Part shown: positions 18,770-28,271 of the stretch, piece after piece | How the letters are laid out: each line of letters starts with the position of its first letter | Position numbering within the stretch: position 1 is the first letter of the stretch | Assembly (NCBI RefSeq): GCF_001571265.1 | Contig: NZ_BCTL01000024.1 | Coordinates: forward strand, 47,137-111,136 | Length of the DNA stretch: 64,000 nt | Source: Cedecea neteri NBRC 105707 = ATCC 33855 | GTDB taxonomy: Bacteria > Pseudomonadota > Gammaproteobacteria > Enterobacterales > Enterobacteriaceae | Reading direction: 5' to 3' | The notes under the pieces: model-generated | Database searches by the model: none | Seen by the model: the letters and a program-made list of their open reading frames with translations, nothing else | What the model was told of the DNA's origin: nothing | Position numbers and translations under genes: made by a program

Positions 18770-20176
18770 TTATTCTTCGTCGTACTGCGGCCCGGCGTAG
18801 TTATCGAAACGCGACCACTGGCCGTTAAAGGTCAGGCGCACGGTACCGATGGGGCCATTACGCTGCTTACCGATGATGATTTCCGCGATACCTTTCAGGT
18901 CGCTATTTTCGTGGTAAACCTCGTCGCGGTAGATGAACATGATCAAGTCGGCATCCTGCTCGATGGAGCCGGATTCACGCAGGTCGGAGTTAACCGGGCG
19001 TTTGTCGGCACGCTGTTCCAGGGAGCGGTTAAGCTGCGACAGCGCCACCACCGGTACCTGAAGTTCTTTTGCCAGCGCCTTGAGCGAGCGTGAAATCTCG
19101 GCGATTTCCAGCGTACGGTTATCGGACAAAGACGGCACGCGCATCAGCTGCAGGTAGTCAATCATGATCATGCTCAGGCCTTCATGCTCGCGATAAATAC
19201 GGCGGGCGCGGGAACGCACTTCGGTAGGCGTCAGGCCGGAGGAGTCATCGATGTACATGTTGCGCTTCTCCAGCAGGATGCCCATGGTGCTGGAGATGCG
19301 CGCCCAGTCCTCATCGTCCAGCTGGCCGGTACGGATTCGGGTCTGATCCACGCGCGAGAGCGACGCCAGCATACGCATCATGATCTGCTCGCCGGGCATC
19401 TCGAGGCTGAAGATCAGCACCGGTTTGTCCTGCAGCATGGCGGCGTTTTCGCACAGGTTCATCGCGAAGGTGGTTTTACCCATCGACGGACGAGCCGCCA
19501 CGATAATCAGGTCGGAGCGTTGGAGGCCCGCGGTCTTCTTATTCAGATCCTGATAGCCGGTATCCACGCCCGTGACGCCGTCGTGCGGTGTCTGGTACAG
19601 GGACTCGATACGCGACACCGTAGCTTCCAGAATCTGGTCGATGCTTTTCGGGCCTTCGTCTTTGTTGGCGCGGTTTTCGGCAATCTGGAAGACGCGGGAC
19701 TCGGCAAGATCCAGCAAATCTTCACTGGTACGCCCTTGCGGATCGTAGCCAGCATCCGCGATTTCATTGGCGACCGCGATCATCTCACGTACAACTGCAC
19801 GTTCGCGCACGATATCTGCATAAGCGCTGATGTTCGCCGCACTTGGCGTGTTTTTAGAAAGCTCAGCGAGATAAGCAAACCCGCCGACGCTCTCGAGCTG
19901 GCCCTGAAGTTCCAGGGATTCGGAAAGCGTAATCAGGTCGATGGGTTTGCTCATTTCGAGCAGGCGCTGCATTTCAGTGAAGATCATGCGGTGCGGACGG
20001 CTGAAGAAGTCGTTGGCGACCACGCGCTCGGCGACGTTGTCCCAGCGTTCATTATCCAGCATTAAACCGCCCAACACCGACTGCTCCGCCTCAAGCGAGT
20101 GCGGCGGCATCTTCAGCCCTTCTACCTGACGGTCGCGGGGTTCTTTCGGTTTGTTGAAGGGTTTATTTCCTGCCAT
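18770..20176 (-). CDS. dnaB: Replicative DNA helicase
   Basis: 468 residues, E. coli has 471. The hexameric helicase that unwinds DNA at the fork and binds DnaG and DnaC. N-terminal collar domain (HSLEAEQSVLGGLML), then RecA-like ATPase with Walker A PSMGKTTF (Lys234), Walker B LIMIDYLQLM type segment and the C-terminal SIEQDADLIMFIYRDEVY. The open frame extends upstream to 20269, but the conserved start MAGNKPFNK is at 20176, and the extension runs into the divergent qorA promoter, so 20176 is chosen. Confidence 0.96.
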   Translation of the reverse strand: MAGNKPFNKPKEPRDRQVEGLKMPPHSLEAEQSVLGGLMLDNERWDNVAERVVANDFFSRPHRMIFTEMQRLLEMSKPIDLITLSESLELQGQLESVGGFAYLAELSKNTPSAANISAYADIVRERAVVREMIAVANEIADAGYDPQGRTSEDLLDLAESRVFQIAENRANKDEGPKSIDQILEATVSRIESLYQTPHDGVTGVDTGYQDLNKKTAGLQRSDLIIVAARPSMGKTTFAMNLCENAAMLQDKPVLIFSLEMPGEQIMMRMLASLSRVDQTRIRTGQLDDEDWARISSTMGILLEKRNMYIDDSSGLTPTEVRSRARRIYREHEGLSMIMIDYLQLMRVPSLSDNRTLEIAEISRSLKALAKELQVPVVALSQLNRSLEQRADKRPVNSDLRESGSIEQDADLIMFIYRDEVYHENSDLKGIAEIIIGKQRNGPIGTVRLTFNGQWSRFDNYAGPQYDEE

Positions 20177-20255
20177 AGTGAGGGAGCTACCAAATTCATA
20201 GTGAGAGACCGGGAAGTATAACCATTCTTGTCCCTCTTCGACACAAGGAGTTTCC

Positions 20256-21239
20256 ATGGCAACGCGCATCGAATTTAGCCAACACGGCGGGCCTGAAGTA
20301 CTGAAAGCCGTTGAGTTTACGCCGAAAGATCCGGCGGAAAACGAAGTTCAGGTTGAGAATAAGGCTATTGGTATTAACTACATTGATACCTATATCCGCA
20401 GCGGGCTCTATCCGCCTCCGGCGCTGCCGAGCGGGCTGGGCACCGAAGCCGCCGGCGTTATCAGCAAGGTCGGCAGCAGCGTCACTCATCTGAAAGTTGG
20501 CGATCGCGTTGTTTACGCGCAATCCGGTCTCGGCGCCTACAGCAGCGTACACAATGCGCCGGCCGATAAGGTCGCTAAAATCCCGGATGTTATCTCTTTC
20601 GAACAGGCCGCAGCCTCGTTCCTGAAAGGCCTGACCGTGTTTTACCTGCTGCGTAAAACCTACGAAGTCAAAGCCAATGAAATCTTCCTGTTCCACGCGG
20701 CGGCCGGTGGCGTGGGCTTAATCGCCTGCCAGTGGGCGAAGGCGCTAGGCGCAAAACTGATTGGTACCGTCGGCTCGGCGCAAAAAGCCGATCGCGCCCA
20801 GCAGGCTGGGGCCTGGCAGACCATCAACTATCAGCACGAAAATATCGCTGAACGCGTCAAAGAGCTGACCGGCGGTAAGAAAGTGGCGGTGGTTTATGAC
20901 TCGGTTGGGAAAGAAACGTGGGAGGCTTCCCTCGATTGCCTGCAGCGCCGTGGGCTGATGGTCAGCTTTGGTAACTCTTCCGGGCCGGTGACCGGCGTGA
21001 ACCTGGGCATTCTGAATCAGAAGGGATCGCTCTATGTGACGCGCCCTTCTCTGAACGGCTATCTCACCACCCGCGCAGAGTTCGATGAGGCCTGCCACGA
21101 GCTGTTTTCGCTGATCGCCAGCGGCGCGATTAAGGTGGATGTAGCGGGAAATCAGAAATTTGCGCTTAAGGACGCGGTACTTGCTCATCAGACGCTGGAG
21201 AGCCGCGCAACACAAGGGTCGAGTTTGTTGATTCCGTAG
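20256..21239 (+). CDS. qorA: NADPH:quinone oxidoreductase
   Basis: 327 residues, MDR superfamily zeta-crystallin type. GroES-like N-terminal domain followed by a Rossmann domain with the NADPH motif AAAGGVGLIACQWA (about 149-162). Zinc ligands of alcohol dehydrogenases are absent, as usual for Qor. It transfers electrons from NADPH to quinones in the cytoplasm. ATG 20256 follows AAGGAG. It is divergent from dnaB and ends in the hairpin at 21262-21292. In E. coli pspG comes next; here only 208 bases separate qorA from dusA. Confidence 0.95.
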   Translation: MATRIEFSQHGGPEVLKAVEFTPKDPAENEVQVENKAIGINYIDTYIRSGLYPPPALPSGLGTEAAGVISKVGSSVTHLKVGDRVVYAQSGLGAYSSVHNAPADKVAKIPDVISFEQAAASFLKGLTVFYLLRKTYEVKANEIFLFHAAAGGVGLIACQWAKALGAKLIGTVGSAQKADRAQQAGAWQTINYQHENIAERVKELTGGKKVAVVYDSVGKETWEASLDCLQRRGLMVSFGNSSGPVTGVNLGILNQKGSLYVTRPSLNGYLTTRAEFDEACHELFSLIASGAIKVDVAGNQKFALKDAVLAHQTLESRATQGSSLLIP

Positions 21240-21261
21240 TTATTTTAAAATCCACAAAGAA

Positions 21262-21292
21262 TTAGGGCTTCCCGGAGGAAGCCCTTTCTTTT
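21262..21292 (+). terminator. qorA terminator
   Basis: AGGGCTTC (21264-21271), loop CCGGAG, GAAGCCCT (21278-21285), then TTCTTTTTT. Confidence 0.88.
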
Positions 21293-21447
21293 TTGTTCGT
21301 GCTGTATGTAGGGTACAGCGCGATGAATTCTTGTTACTGCCAAAAGATAGTCGCAGATTTAATAAATAAATGAAATGACGCCGCCGGGTTTAAGTTCAGG
21401 CTTGTGATCTGCTCCTCAATACCTAAATTATCCCGGCTGCTTTACGG

Positions 21448-22452
21448 CTAGAGCTGGCGTTTATCGGCAACCAAAGACAGCGCGTGTTCAACCACGTCAA
21501 TGCCTGCCCCGGCTTTATGGGCGTTCTCACTTAAGTAGCGGCGCCATTGTCGCGCGCCCGGTATGCCCTGGAATAACCCAAGCATATGACGAGTCACATG
21601 GCCCAGGTAAGTGCCGTTCGCCAGCTCGCGTTCAATGTACGGATACATCGCTCTCACTACGGCAACAGGATCGCTGTCTGCAGCATCTGCACCGAAAATT
21701 TCACGATCAACCGTCGTCAGCAGGCCAGGATTTTGGTAAGCCTCACGCCCGACCATCACGCCATCCAGGTGCTGGAGGTGCGTTTTCGCTTCTTCCAGCG
21801 TCTTAATACCGCCGTTAATGGCCATCGTCAGATGCGGGAAATCACGCTTGAGCTGATAGACACGCGGGTAATCCAGCGGCGGGATTTCACGGTTTTCTTT
21901 CGGGCTTAGGCCAGAAAGCCAGGCTTTACGCGCGTGGATGATGAACATCTCGCATTCGCCCTTACCTGCCACCGTGCCGATGAAATCACAGAGAAATTCG
22001 TAGCTGTCCTGGTCATCAATGCCGATGCGGGTTTTCACCGTCACCGGGATAGAAACCACGTCGCGCATCGCCTTAATGCAGTCGGCAACCAGCTGAGCTT
22101 CGCCCATCAGGCAGGCACCAAAGCGCCCGTTCTGCACACGATCGGAAGGGCAGCCAACGTTAAGATTGATTTCATCGTAACCGCGCGCTTCGGCAAGCTT
22201 CGCACAATGTGCCAGCGCCTGTGGGTCGCTGCCGCCAAGCTGCAGCGCAATCGGATGTTCTTCTTCGCTATAGGCCAGATAGTCCCCTTTACCGTGGATG
22301 ATCGCCCCGGTGGTCACCATTTCGGTGTACAGCAGCGTGTGGCGGGACAGCTGACGCAGGAAATAGCGGCAGTGGCGGTCGGTCCAGTCGAGCATCGGCG
22401 CAATGGAGAAACGGTGCGGCTGGAAAGGAGTCTGGTTGCTTTGTGAGGACAT
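21448..22452 (-). CDS. dusA: tRNA-dihydrouridine(20/20a) synthase
   Basis: 334-residue FMN enzyme that reduces U20 and U20a of tRNAs. The TIM barrel starts with [17 protein letters not shown]; the catalytic cysteine is in [22 protein letters not shown], and the FMN and tRNA-binding motifs [11 protein letters not shown] and [13 protein letters not shown] follow. Length and start (MSSQSNQTP) resemble enterobacterial DusA. Flanked by qorA and an accessory outer-membrane gene; it has no obvious partner operon. Confidence 0.95.
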   Translation of the reverse strand: MSSQSNQTPFQPHRFSIAPMLDWTDRHCRYFLRQLSRHTLLYTEMVTTGAIIHGKGDYLAYSEEEHPIALQLGGSDPQALAHCAKLAEARGYDEINLNVGCPSDRVQNGRFGACLMGEAQLVADCIKAMRDVVSIPVTVKTRIGIDDQDSYEFLCDFIGTVAGKGECEMFIIHARKAWLSGLSPKENREIPPLDYPRVYQLKRDFPHLTMAINGGIKTLEEAKTHLQHLDGVMVGREAYQNPGLLTTVDREIFGADAADSDPVAVVRAMYPYIERELANGTYLGHVTRHMLGLFQGIPGARQWRRYLSENAHKAGAGIDVVEHALSLVADKRQL

Positions 22453-22537
22453 ACGTTTACGCAGGCTACGATTAAAAAAGGGTCGCTACTATAGCATAAA
22501 GCAGCGCCGGGGCATCAGGCTGCCCCGGCATTCAGCA

Positions 22538-23845
22538 TCAGAAGGCTACGCTCAGCTGAGCCCCTGCGCCCCAGGTTTGGTCCTCGCCGTACAATCCCAT
22601 TAAATCGATGTTAACGTGCTTGCCGGCCGCGAACCCTAGCCCGCCGGTAAAGACGTTGCTGTCATTACTTTTCACATCCGCACGGTAACCGGCACGCACT
22701 GCCAGCCAGGAAAGCGGCCTCACTTCTGCACCTACGCCAATGTACTGGGAATTAGCCTCGCTTTTGAAGCCTTTCGTTTCGGTCAAATCCCCATCGGCGC
22801 TCAGCGTCACTAGCTCGTTATGCCAGGCCACGCCAGCGGTAACCAGCGGACTGATTTGATAAGTATCTTTGTAGTTGCGAACCTCACCGGTACGCCCGTT
22901 AGTGATGCGAATATCTTTGGTGTCGATATCGCGGGAAACCAGGTTCTGGCCACTCAGGCCGACGGTCCAGTTCTCGCCAAAATCGGCCGCCACGCCGGCA
23001 TCAAGGTTGAATCCGGTGTCATCGTTGCGGTACTGGCTGTTCTTCCAGTCGCCGCTGCGGTAGTCATAAATAGAGGTGGTGTAGTTATAGAGCCAGGTTT
23101 TCTGCAGCTTTGGCGTGACGCCAACGGAAACCGGCACGCCACCGACGTCAAATTTGTGGGCCAGCGCAATGCCGTAATCAGAAACGATAGCCGCACGTCC
23201 GGAGGCGGTGGAGTTCAAGTTCCGGGTGATACGGTCTGAGCCGTTTAGCGCTGCATCAATCGCTACGCTGCCCGCCACCAGATTGGAATTCTGGATGCTG
23301 TGCAGATAATCGATATCGTTTTGATCGATTGAAGAGCTGACCTTCGCACGTGCGTAAGCCTTGGTGACAAAAGCAACGGAGAGGGTGTCATTTGGAATAC
23401 TGACTGCAATACCCGCCGCGGCTTTGGCATGCGCCGTCTCGCCTCGTAAATCCTCAAGCTCGCCGGCTAAATCCCCCGCGGCGCTACGAAACTGATTTAA
23501 CGTCCCATTCGGATTTAAAAGAATATCTCGCGGCGTTAACGACCCAATGGCCTGTTTATAGTTATCAACTTTATCGCTGATATCGTCGATGCGGTCCTGG
23601 AGGTTATCTTTATCCGTTATTTGCGCCCCAATAGACGGCAGAATAACGGTAATATTGTCGTCTGGTTTCGATCGGGCTAATAGCGCCGGGTTGATTAATA
23701 CACCGCTGCCATAATTAGCAGAAGCTACGCCTGTCCCCCCCATCGCATCGTTACGCGCCTCGGACCAGGTCCCCGCAGCCCCGGCCTGATGGGCAATAAA
23801 TAACGTTGCAGCGAGTGTCGCCACCGAAGATTTTATTTTATTCAT
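22538..23845 (-). CDS. TraF_2-type outer-membrane protein (conjugal transfer TraF family)
   Basis: 435 residues with a signal peptide (cleavage near AGA-AGT, about residue 23). After it comes the FadL/PorV-like opening TWSEARNDAMGGTGVASANYGSGVLINPALLARSKPDD and a beta-rich body ending with the terminal phenylalanine expected for beta-barrels (QLSVAF). The pattern matches the family named conjugal transfer protein TraF (TraF_2), whose chromosomal members have no known role. A predicted coiled segment (NLQDRIDDISDKVDNYKQ, about 82-99) is present. No other transfer gene is nearby. It is absent at this locus in E. coli and is an accessory insertion between dusA and zur. Confidence 0.7.
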   Translation of the reverse strand: MNKIKSSVATLAATLFIAHQAGAAGTWSEARNDAMGGTGVASANYGSGVLINPALLARSKPDDNITVILPSIGAQITDKDNLQDRIDDISDKVDNYKQAIGSLTPRDILLNPNGTLNQFRSAAGDLAGELEDLRGETAHAKAAAGIAVSIPNDTLSVAFVTKAYARAKVSSSIDQNDIDYLHSIQNSNLVAGSVAIDAALNGSDRITRNLNSTASGRAAIVSDYGIALAHKFDVGGVPVSVGVTPKLQKTWLYNYTTSIYDYRSGDWKNSQYRNDDTGFNLDAGVAADFGENWTVGLSGQNLVSRDIDTKDIRITNGRTGEVRNYKDTYQISPLVTAGVAWHNELVTLSADGDLTETKGFKSEANSQYIGVGAEVRPLSWLAVRAGYRADVKSNDSNVFTGGLGFAAGKHVNIDLMGLYGEDQTWGAGAQLSVAF

Positions 23846-24016
23846 TCACAGCACGCCTGTCTGATTGTCAGATGAAGTAATTCGCCCCTGACAGTTATGA
23901 CTGAACAGAGGCAGACTATTGCTGTGAATAGCGCGATAAAAAGATGGATATTTGAACCATCAGGATCCCAGATATATCCTTAGGGTTAGCGTTTTATTGT
24001 TTCCTTGCTAATTAAT

Positions 24017-24520
24017 TTATAGTTTACCCTTTGGCTTTCGTGAAGGCTGGCCGTTATGCGGGCCAAAGAATTGAGGCGGGTGATCTATCCAGCGGTCCTT
24101 ACGCTGCACGGCGTAAGACTGATTTAGCGGGTAATAAATTTTATTTTCGGCTTTATTGGCTTCACCCACCACTAAAAGCCGCACATCCTGTTCGGTATTG
24201 TTAATAAAGGTATGGCAGATGCCTGTTCCGGCTGGGAACCCCACGCTATCGCCCGGTTCAAGCGCCCAGAGATGACCATTGATCCACACCTCCGGGTGCC
24301 CTTCGAGCACATACGCGAACTCTTCTTCGCTGCTCTCGGCGTGGGGATAAGAGGTTCTGCGGCCAGGGGGAATCCGTTCGTGGTGAATACCAAGGCGGGT
24401 TAAACCGAAATAACGGGCCAGAGGAGCGCCAATAGAAAACAGCTCCGTGCTGTCGGGATAGGTTGAGTCATCCTCGCCTTCCAGCTCACGCCAGTGACGA
24501 ATACAATCGGGTTTTTGCAT
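24017..24520 (-). CDS. Cupin-domain protein
   Basis: 167 residues from the ATG at 24520, chosen over an upstream ATG because AGGAGGAA precedes it. A single cupin barrel: motif 1 region RTSYPHAESSEEEFAYVLEGHPEVWINGH and motif 2 PGDSVGFPAGTGICHTFINNT, so a mononuclear metal site (His, Glu, His) is likely. It could be a small dioxygenase, isomerase or sugar-binding protein; the reaction cannot be deduced. It is divergent from zur with about 95 bases between the two start codons. Confidence 0.75.
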   Translation of the reverse strand: MQKPDCIRHWRELEGEDDSTYPDSTELFSIGAPLARYFGLTRLGIHHERIPPGRRTSYPHAESSEEEFAYVLEGHPEVWINGHLWALEPGDSVGFPAGTGICHTFINNTEQDVRLLVVGEANKAENKIYYPLNQSYAVQRKDRWIDHPPQFFGPHNGQPSRKPKGKL

Positions 24521-24615
24521 CACTTCCTCCTGGGTAGATAGGGTCATTATGTACCAGGATTCGGCGTTTTATCCGCATTATGATAAAGTATTGCGTCAAT
24601 GACCGGGAGAGGCTG

Positions 24616-25128
24616 ATGGATACCACAACTTCGCAAAACGTGTTAGCTCAGGCTGAAAAGCTCTGCCTGCAACGCAATGTACGCCTGACGCCACAGCGTC
24701 TCGAGGTTTTGCGCCTTATGGCCGAGCAAACCGGCGCCATCAGCGCCTATGATTTGCTAGATCTCCTGCGCGTCAGTGAGCCACAGGCTAAGCCACCCAC
24801 CGTTTACCGAGCGCTGGATTTTCTGCTGGAGCAGGGTTTTGTGCACCGCGTGGAATCCAACAACAGTTACGTGCTGTGCAATTTTATCGATCATCCCACC
24901 CATTCTTCTGCCATGTTTATCTGCGACAGATGCGGGGCAGTGAAAGAGCAGGCGGCTCAGGGTGTGGAAGATATTATGCAGAAACTTGCGTCCAAAATGG
25001 GGTTCTCCCTGCGGCACAACGTCATTGAAGCCCACGGATTGTGTGCTGATTGTTCGGAAGTTGAAGCTTGTAGTCACCACGGTGCCTGCGATCACGATCA
25101 TTCAGTGCAGCCGAAGAAAAAGCGTTAA
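24616..25128 (+). CDS. zur: Zinc uptake regulator
   Basis: 170 residues (E. coli 171). Fur-family repressor that shuts zinc uptake genes when Zn is present. Winged helix with LTPQRLEVLRLM and KPPTVYRALDFLLEQGFVH; the structural zinc site is MFICDRCG plus GLCADCSE, and a Cys/His-rich tail (EACSHHGACDHDHS) follows. The frame opens at 24580, but GGGAGAGG lies directly before the ATG at 24616 and the conserved beginning matches there. Same position beside yjbJ as in E. coli. Confidence 0.94.
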   Translation: MDTTTSQNVLAQAEKLCLQRNVRLTPQRLEVLRLMAEQTGAISAYDLLDLLRVSEPQAKPPTVYRALDFLLEQGFVHRVESNNSYVLCNFIDHPTHSSAMFICDRCGAVKEQAAQGVEDIMQKLASKMGFSLRHNVIEAHGLCADCSEVEACSHHGACDHDHSVQPKKKR

Positions 25129-25199
25129 GAGGGAGTGGTACATCCTTGTACCCGGGCAGGATAGGTCTTACTGATTAGCACATTTGAGGGGCCGCCAGG

Positions 25200-25409
25200 T
25201 TACCAGCGGTATTTATTTCCGGACTCCCAGTCCTTCACCTCTTTCTCTGCCTGGTCTTTGGCGTAACCGTAACGCTCCTGGATTTTACCCACCAACTGGT
25301 CACGCTTCCCTTCGATGACGGTCATATCGTCATCGGTCAGCTTACCCCATTTCTCTTTGACCGTACCTTTGAACTGCTTCCAGTTACCGCCGATTTCGTC
25401 CTTATTCAT
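25200..25409 (-). CDS. yjbJ: CsbD family stress protein YjbJ
   Basis: 69 residues, E. coli YjbJ length. Typical CsbD start MNKDEIGGNWKQFKGTVKEKWG and IQERYGYAKDQAEKEVKDW. A very abundant small protein in stationary phase and osmotic stress; molecular role unknown. The start at 25409 is fixed by AGGAGATGACT before ATG; a longer frame to 25445 has no ribosome binding site. Confidence 0.93.
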   Translation of the reverse strand: MNKDEIGGNWKQFKGTVKEKWGKLTDDDMTVIEGKRDQLVGKIQERYGYAKDQAEKEVKDWESGNKYRW

Positions 25410-25643
25410 AGTCATCTCCTCATCGTTCGGTTTAGAATTTTGCATCCGGGCTGCAGGATGCTGTCTTGCTGGAAAACATCCGCTGTCTGCTGGATGTAAA
25501 GGTAATTGTAGACAAGGATTCTGGGTTACATTTAAAACTCAGAATCTTTAACCATTTTTAAAAACGATGGCATGCTGACCCCTCGCCTTAAAAACGAGAA
25601 ATCAGCAGATAGAAGATGGGTTAACGAAGGCCAGGCAGCACCA

Positions 25644-26978
25644 TCAATGGCAGCCCTGTGCGGCAAACCAGGTGTTATTGCGCCAGTGGCGTCGCCAGAT
25701 GACGCCAAGCGCCAGGCCGCGCAAAGCTAAAAACACCGCCAGCGACAGCCACAAAGCGTGATTACCCAACAAGGGCAGCGTAAGCATCGTCACGCCAAAG
25801 CCCAACGCCGCAACCGCCATGCTGTTTCGCATCTCGGCCCCGCGTGTGGCCCCAATAAACATCCCGTCCAGCAGGTAGCACCAAACGCCCACAACCGGCA
25901 ATATCACCTGCCAGGCAAGGTAGCTGTCGGCCTGCTGACGCAGCTCCGGCAAGGAGGTAAGCAGCGCGATGATGTGTTCTCCAGCAACGGCATAAATAGC
26001 GGCAAACGCTATCGCAACCAACCCCGCCTGCCTACACGCTGCGCCCCAAACCTCCAGCAGTTGCCCACGGTTACGCGCCCCGTAAGCCTGCCCTGAATGA
26101 GCCTCCACGGCGTAAGCAAAGCCGTCCAGCGCATAGGCCGTGAAGGTCAGTAACGTCATCAGCACGGCGTTAACAGCGACAATTTCACTGCCAAGACGGG
26201 CACCAAAGATGGTGATAGAAGCAAAACAAATTTGCAGCAGCAGCGAACGCAGCATGATGTCGCGGTTAAGCGCCAGCAGCTTGCGTAAATCCCCCTGCCA
26301 GGCCGTTTTAAGGCGCGCCCAGCTAATGCCGCGCAGCTTCAGGACTTTGTGCACCATCAGCAGGCCGATGAAAAACGTGGCGTATTCAGACACCGCCGTC
26401 GCCAGCGCTGCCCCCTGCACGTTCATGTGCAGCCCCATCACCAGCCAAAGGTCGAGCACGATATTGATAAGGTTTCCCACCACCAGCAGGATCACCGGTG
26501 CCCGAGCATACTGAACGCCCAGCAGCCAGCCCAACAGTACGAGGTTAGCCAGCGATACGGGAGCACTCAGCCAGCGGATCTCCAGGAACCGCCTTGCCTG
26601 ATACAGCACTTCGTCATTGCCACCAACAACGTGCAGCGCAAGGTTAATCAGTGGATAACGCAGCGCCACGATAGCAAACCCGGCTATCAGCGCCAGCATC
26701 AGAGGCTGAACCAGCGCACGCGCCAGTCGCTGTGGATCGTTCGCACCAAACGCCTGCGCCGTTAATCCGGTGGTGCTCATACGCAGAAATAGCAGCAGCA
26801 TAAACAGGAAGCTGGTCGCCGTGGCGCCGATAGCCACCCCGCCGAGATAGTTTGGGCTATCGAGATGACCAATGACTGCGGTATCGACCAGGCCCAGCAG
26901 CGGCACGGTAATGTTGGAAAAAATCATCGGCAGCGCAAGCCGCCACAGCGCACCATCCGTTGACGAGAAGAATCGCAT
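25644..26978 (-). CDS. dinF: MATE family efflux transporter DinF
   Basis: 444 residues with about twelve hydrophobic helices in two MatE repeats (first opens LALPMIFSNITVPLLGLVDTAVIGHL). A Na+/H+-coupled multidrug antiporter in the inner membrane; E. coli DinF is linked with oxidative and bile-salt stress. It lies 75 bases after lexA in the same direction and is co-transcribed with it, so it is SOS-induced through the lexA promoter. Confidence 0.94.
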   Translation of the reverse strand: MRFFSSTDGALWRLALPMIFSNITVPLLGLVDTAVIGHLDSPNYLGGVAIGATATSFLFMLLLFLRMSTTGLTAQAFGANDPQRLARALVQPLMLALIAGFAIVALRYPLINLALHVVGGNDEVLYQARRFLEIRWLSAPVSLANLVLLGWLLGVQYARAPVILLVVGNLINIVLDLWLVMGLHMNVQGAALATAVSEYATFFIGLLMVHKVLKLRGISWARLKTAWQGDLRKLLALNRDIMLRSLLLQICFASITIFGARLGSEIVAVNAVLMTLLTFTAYALDGFAYAVEAHSGQAYGARNRGQLLEVWGAACRQAGLVAIAFAAIYAVAGEHIIALLTSLPELRQQADSYLAWQVILPVVGVWCYLLDGMFIGATRGAEMRNSMAVAALGFGVTMLTLPLLGNHALWLSLAVFLALRGLALGVIWRRHWRNNTWFAAQGCH

Positions 26979-27053
26979 GGGAATGATCCAGAGGAAAATA
27001 GAGGAGTTTAAAGCGGGTGGTACAGCAGGTTTACCGCACCACCGAAAGAGGTG

Positions 27054-27662
27054 TTACAGCCATTCACCGTTGCGGATAACCCCGACGGCCAGGCCTTCAA
27101 TGCTAAAATTCTGCTCGCGGAGATCGACCACAATGGGCTGGAATTCGCTGTTTTCTGGCAGCAGATGCACGGTGTTGCCCTGCTTTTTCAGGCGTTTTAC
27201 GGTCACTTCATCATCTATACGCGCGACAACGACCTGGCCGTTACGCACATCCTGCGTTTTGTGAACCGCAAGCAAATCGCCGTCCATGATGCCGATATCT
27301 TTCATCGACATGCCGCTGACGCGCAGCAGGAAATCGGCATTCGGCTTGAACAGAGAAGGGTCAACCTGGTAGTGGCCTTCGATGTGCTGTTGCGCCAGCA
27401 GCGGCTCACCGGCGGCAACGCGGCCCACCAGCGGTAGGCCATTTTCTTCTTCAACCAGCAAACGAATGCCGCGTGATGCACCGGAGACAATCTCGATGGC
27501 ACCTTTACGTGCCAACGCTTTAAGATGCTCTTCCGCGGCGTTTGGAGAACGGAACCCCAGACGTTGTGCAATTTCGGCGCGCGTAGGTGGCATGCCGGTC
27601 TGGTTGATATGATCCCGAATGAGATCAAACACCTCTTGCTGCCTGGTAGTTAGTGCTTTCAT
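27054..27662 (-). CDS. lexA: SOS response repressor LexA
   Basis: 202 residues identical in plan to E. coli LexA. HTH domain [20 protein letters not shown]; self-cleavage site Ala84-Gly85 (RVAAGEPL); catalytic dyad Ser119 (VSGMSM) and Lys156 (VTVKRL). It represses SOS genes and autocleaves with RecA-ssDNA. Two LexA boxes lie just upstream, giving autoregulation. Confidence 0.98.
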   Translation of the reverse strand: MKALTTRQQEVFDLIRDHINQTGMPPTRAEIAQRLGFRSPNAAEEHLKALARKGAIEIVSGASRGIRLLVEEENGLPLVGRVAAGEPLLAQQHIEGHYQVDPSLFKPNADFLLRVSGMSMKDIGIMDGDLLAVHKTQDVRNGQVVVARIDDEVTVKRLKKQGNTVHLLPENSEFQPIVVDLREQNFSIEGLAVGVIRNGEWL

Positions 27663-27670
27663 TCCGCCCC

Positions 27671-27707
27671 CTGGGTGTTTATACAGTTATGCTGTGAGTA
27701 TATACAG
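27671..27707. promoter_or_regulatory. Two LexA boxes in the lexA promoter
   Basis: CTG-GGTGTTTATA-CAG (27671-27686) and CTG-TGAGTATATA-CAG (27692-27707), spaced 21 bases, as in E. coli. Confidence 0.92.
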
Positions 27708-27771
27708 CCCAAGGCGATTTTGAAACCACAAATTAAGCAAAAAACCAGCGACTTAAACTATTCTGGAAGGG

Positions 27772-28140
27772 CTATCGCAAATGTGACCAAAGCAGGGTGG
27801 CCCAGGTCGCAACTGCAAGGATAATCGCTATCAATACCGCGGCGGAACCCATATCTTTGGCTCGCCCCGAAAGCTCGTGGTAGTCGGTGCCAACACGGTC
27901 GACCAACGCTTCAATGGCGCTGTTAAGGATCTCGACAATCATCACCAACACGACCGAGCCAATCAATAAAATACGGGTGATGGGGTCAACGTCCAGCCAG
28001 CAGGCAACGATGATAGCGATAACCGCAGCCACGCCCTCCTGACGAAAGGCGGCTTCGTTGATCCAGGCCGCACGCAGCCCCTTCCACGAGTAGCCTGCAG
28101 CCTTAATAATGCGGGTGATGCCGGTGGTATTATTCGCCAT
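27772..28140 (-). CDS. dgkA: Diacylglycerol kinase
   Basis: 122 residues with three transmembrane helices and the DgkA signature AGYSWKGLRAAWINEAAFRQE and EILNSAIEALVDRVG. The trimeric inner-membrane enzyme returns diacylglycerol to phosphatidic acid. It is divergent from plsB (131 bases), the same arrangement as in E. coli. Confidence 0.96.
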   Translation of the reverse strand: MANNTTGITRIIKAAGYSWKGLRAAWINEAAFRQEGVAAVIAIIVACWLDVDPITRILLIGSVVLVMIVEILNSAIEALVDRVGTDYHELSGRAKDMGSAAVLIAIILAVATWATLLWSHLR

Positions 28141-28271
28141 TCAAGGAAACCTTTTTAAATATTGAGCGTCAATGCTCATTGAGTCTAAATCGCAGCGCCA
28201 CAGAAATTCCCCAGAGTTTCTGATATCCTTGCGGCGCATTTGCATTATTAACCTGAGGCTTTACATCATTT

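Noticed and set aside
20177..20269. N-terminal extension of dnaB (also of ubiA, ubiC, zur, yjbJ, lamB, malK, metH)
   Set aside because: Extensions lack ribosome binding sites and lie in promoters or upstream genes; conserved starts with good signals are further in.
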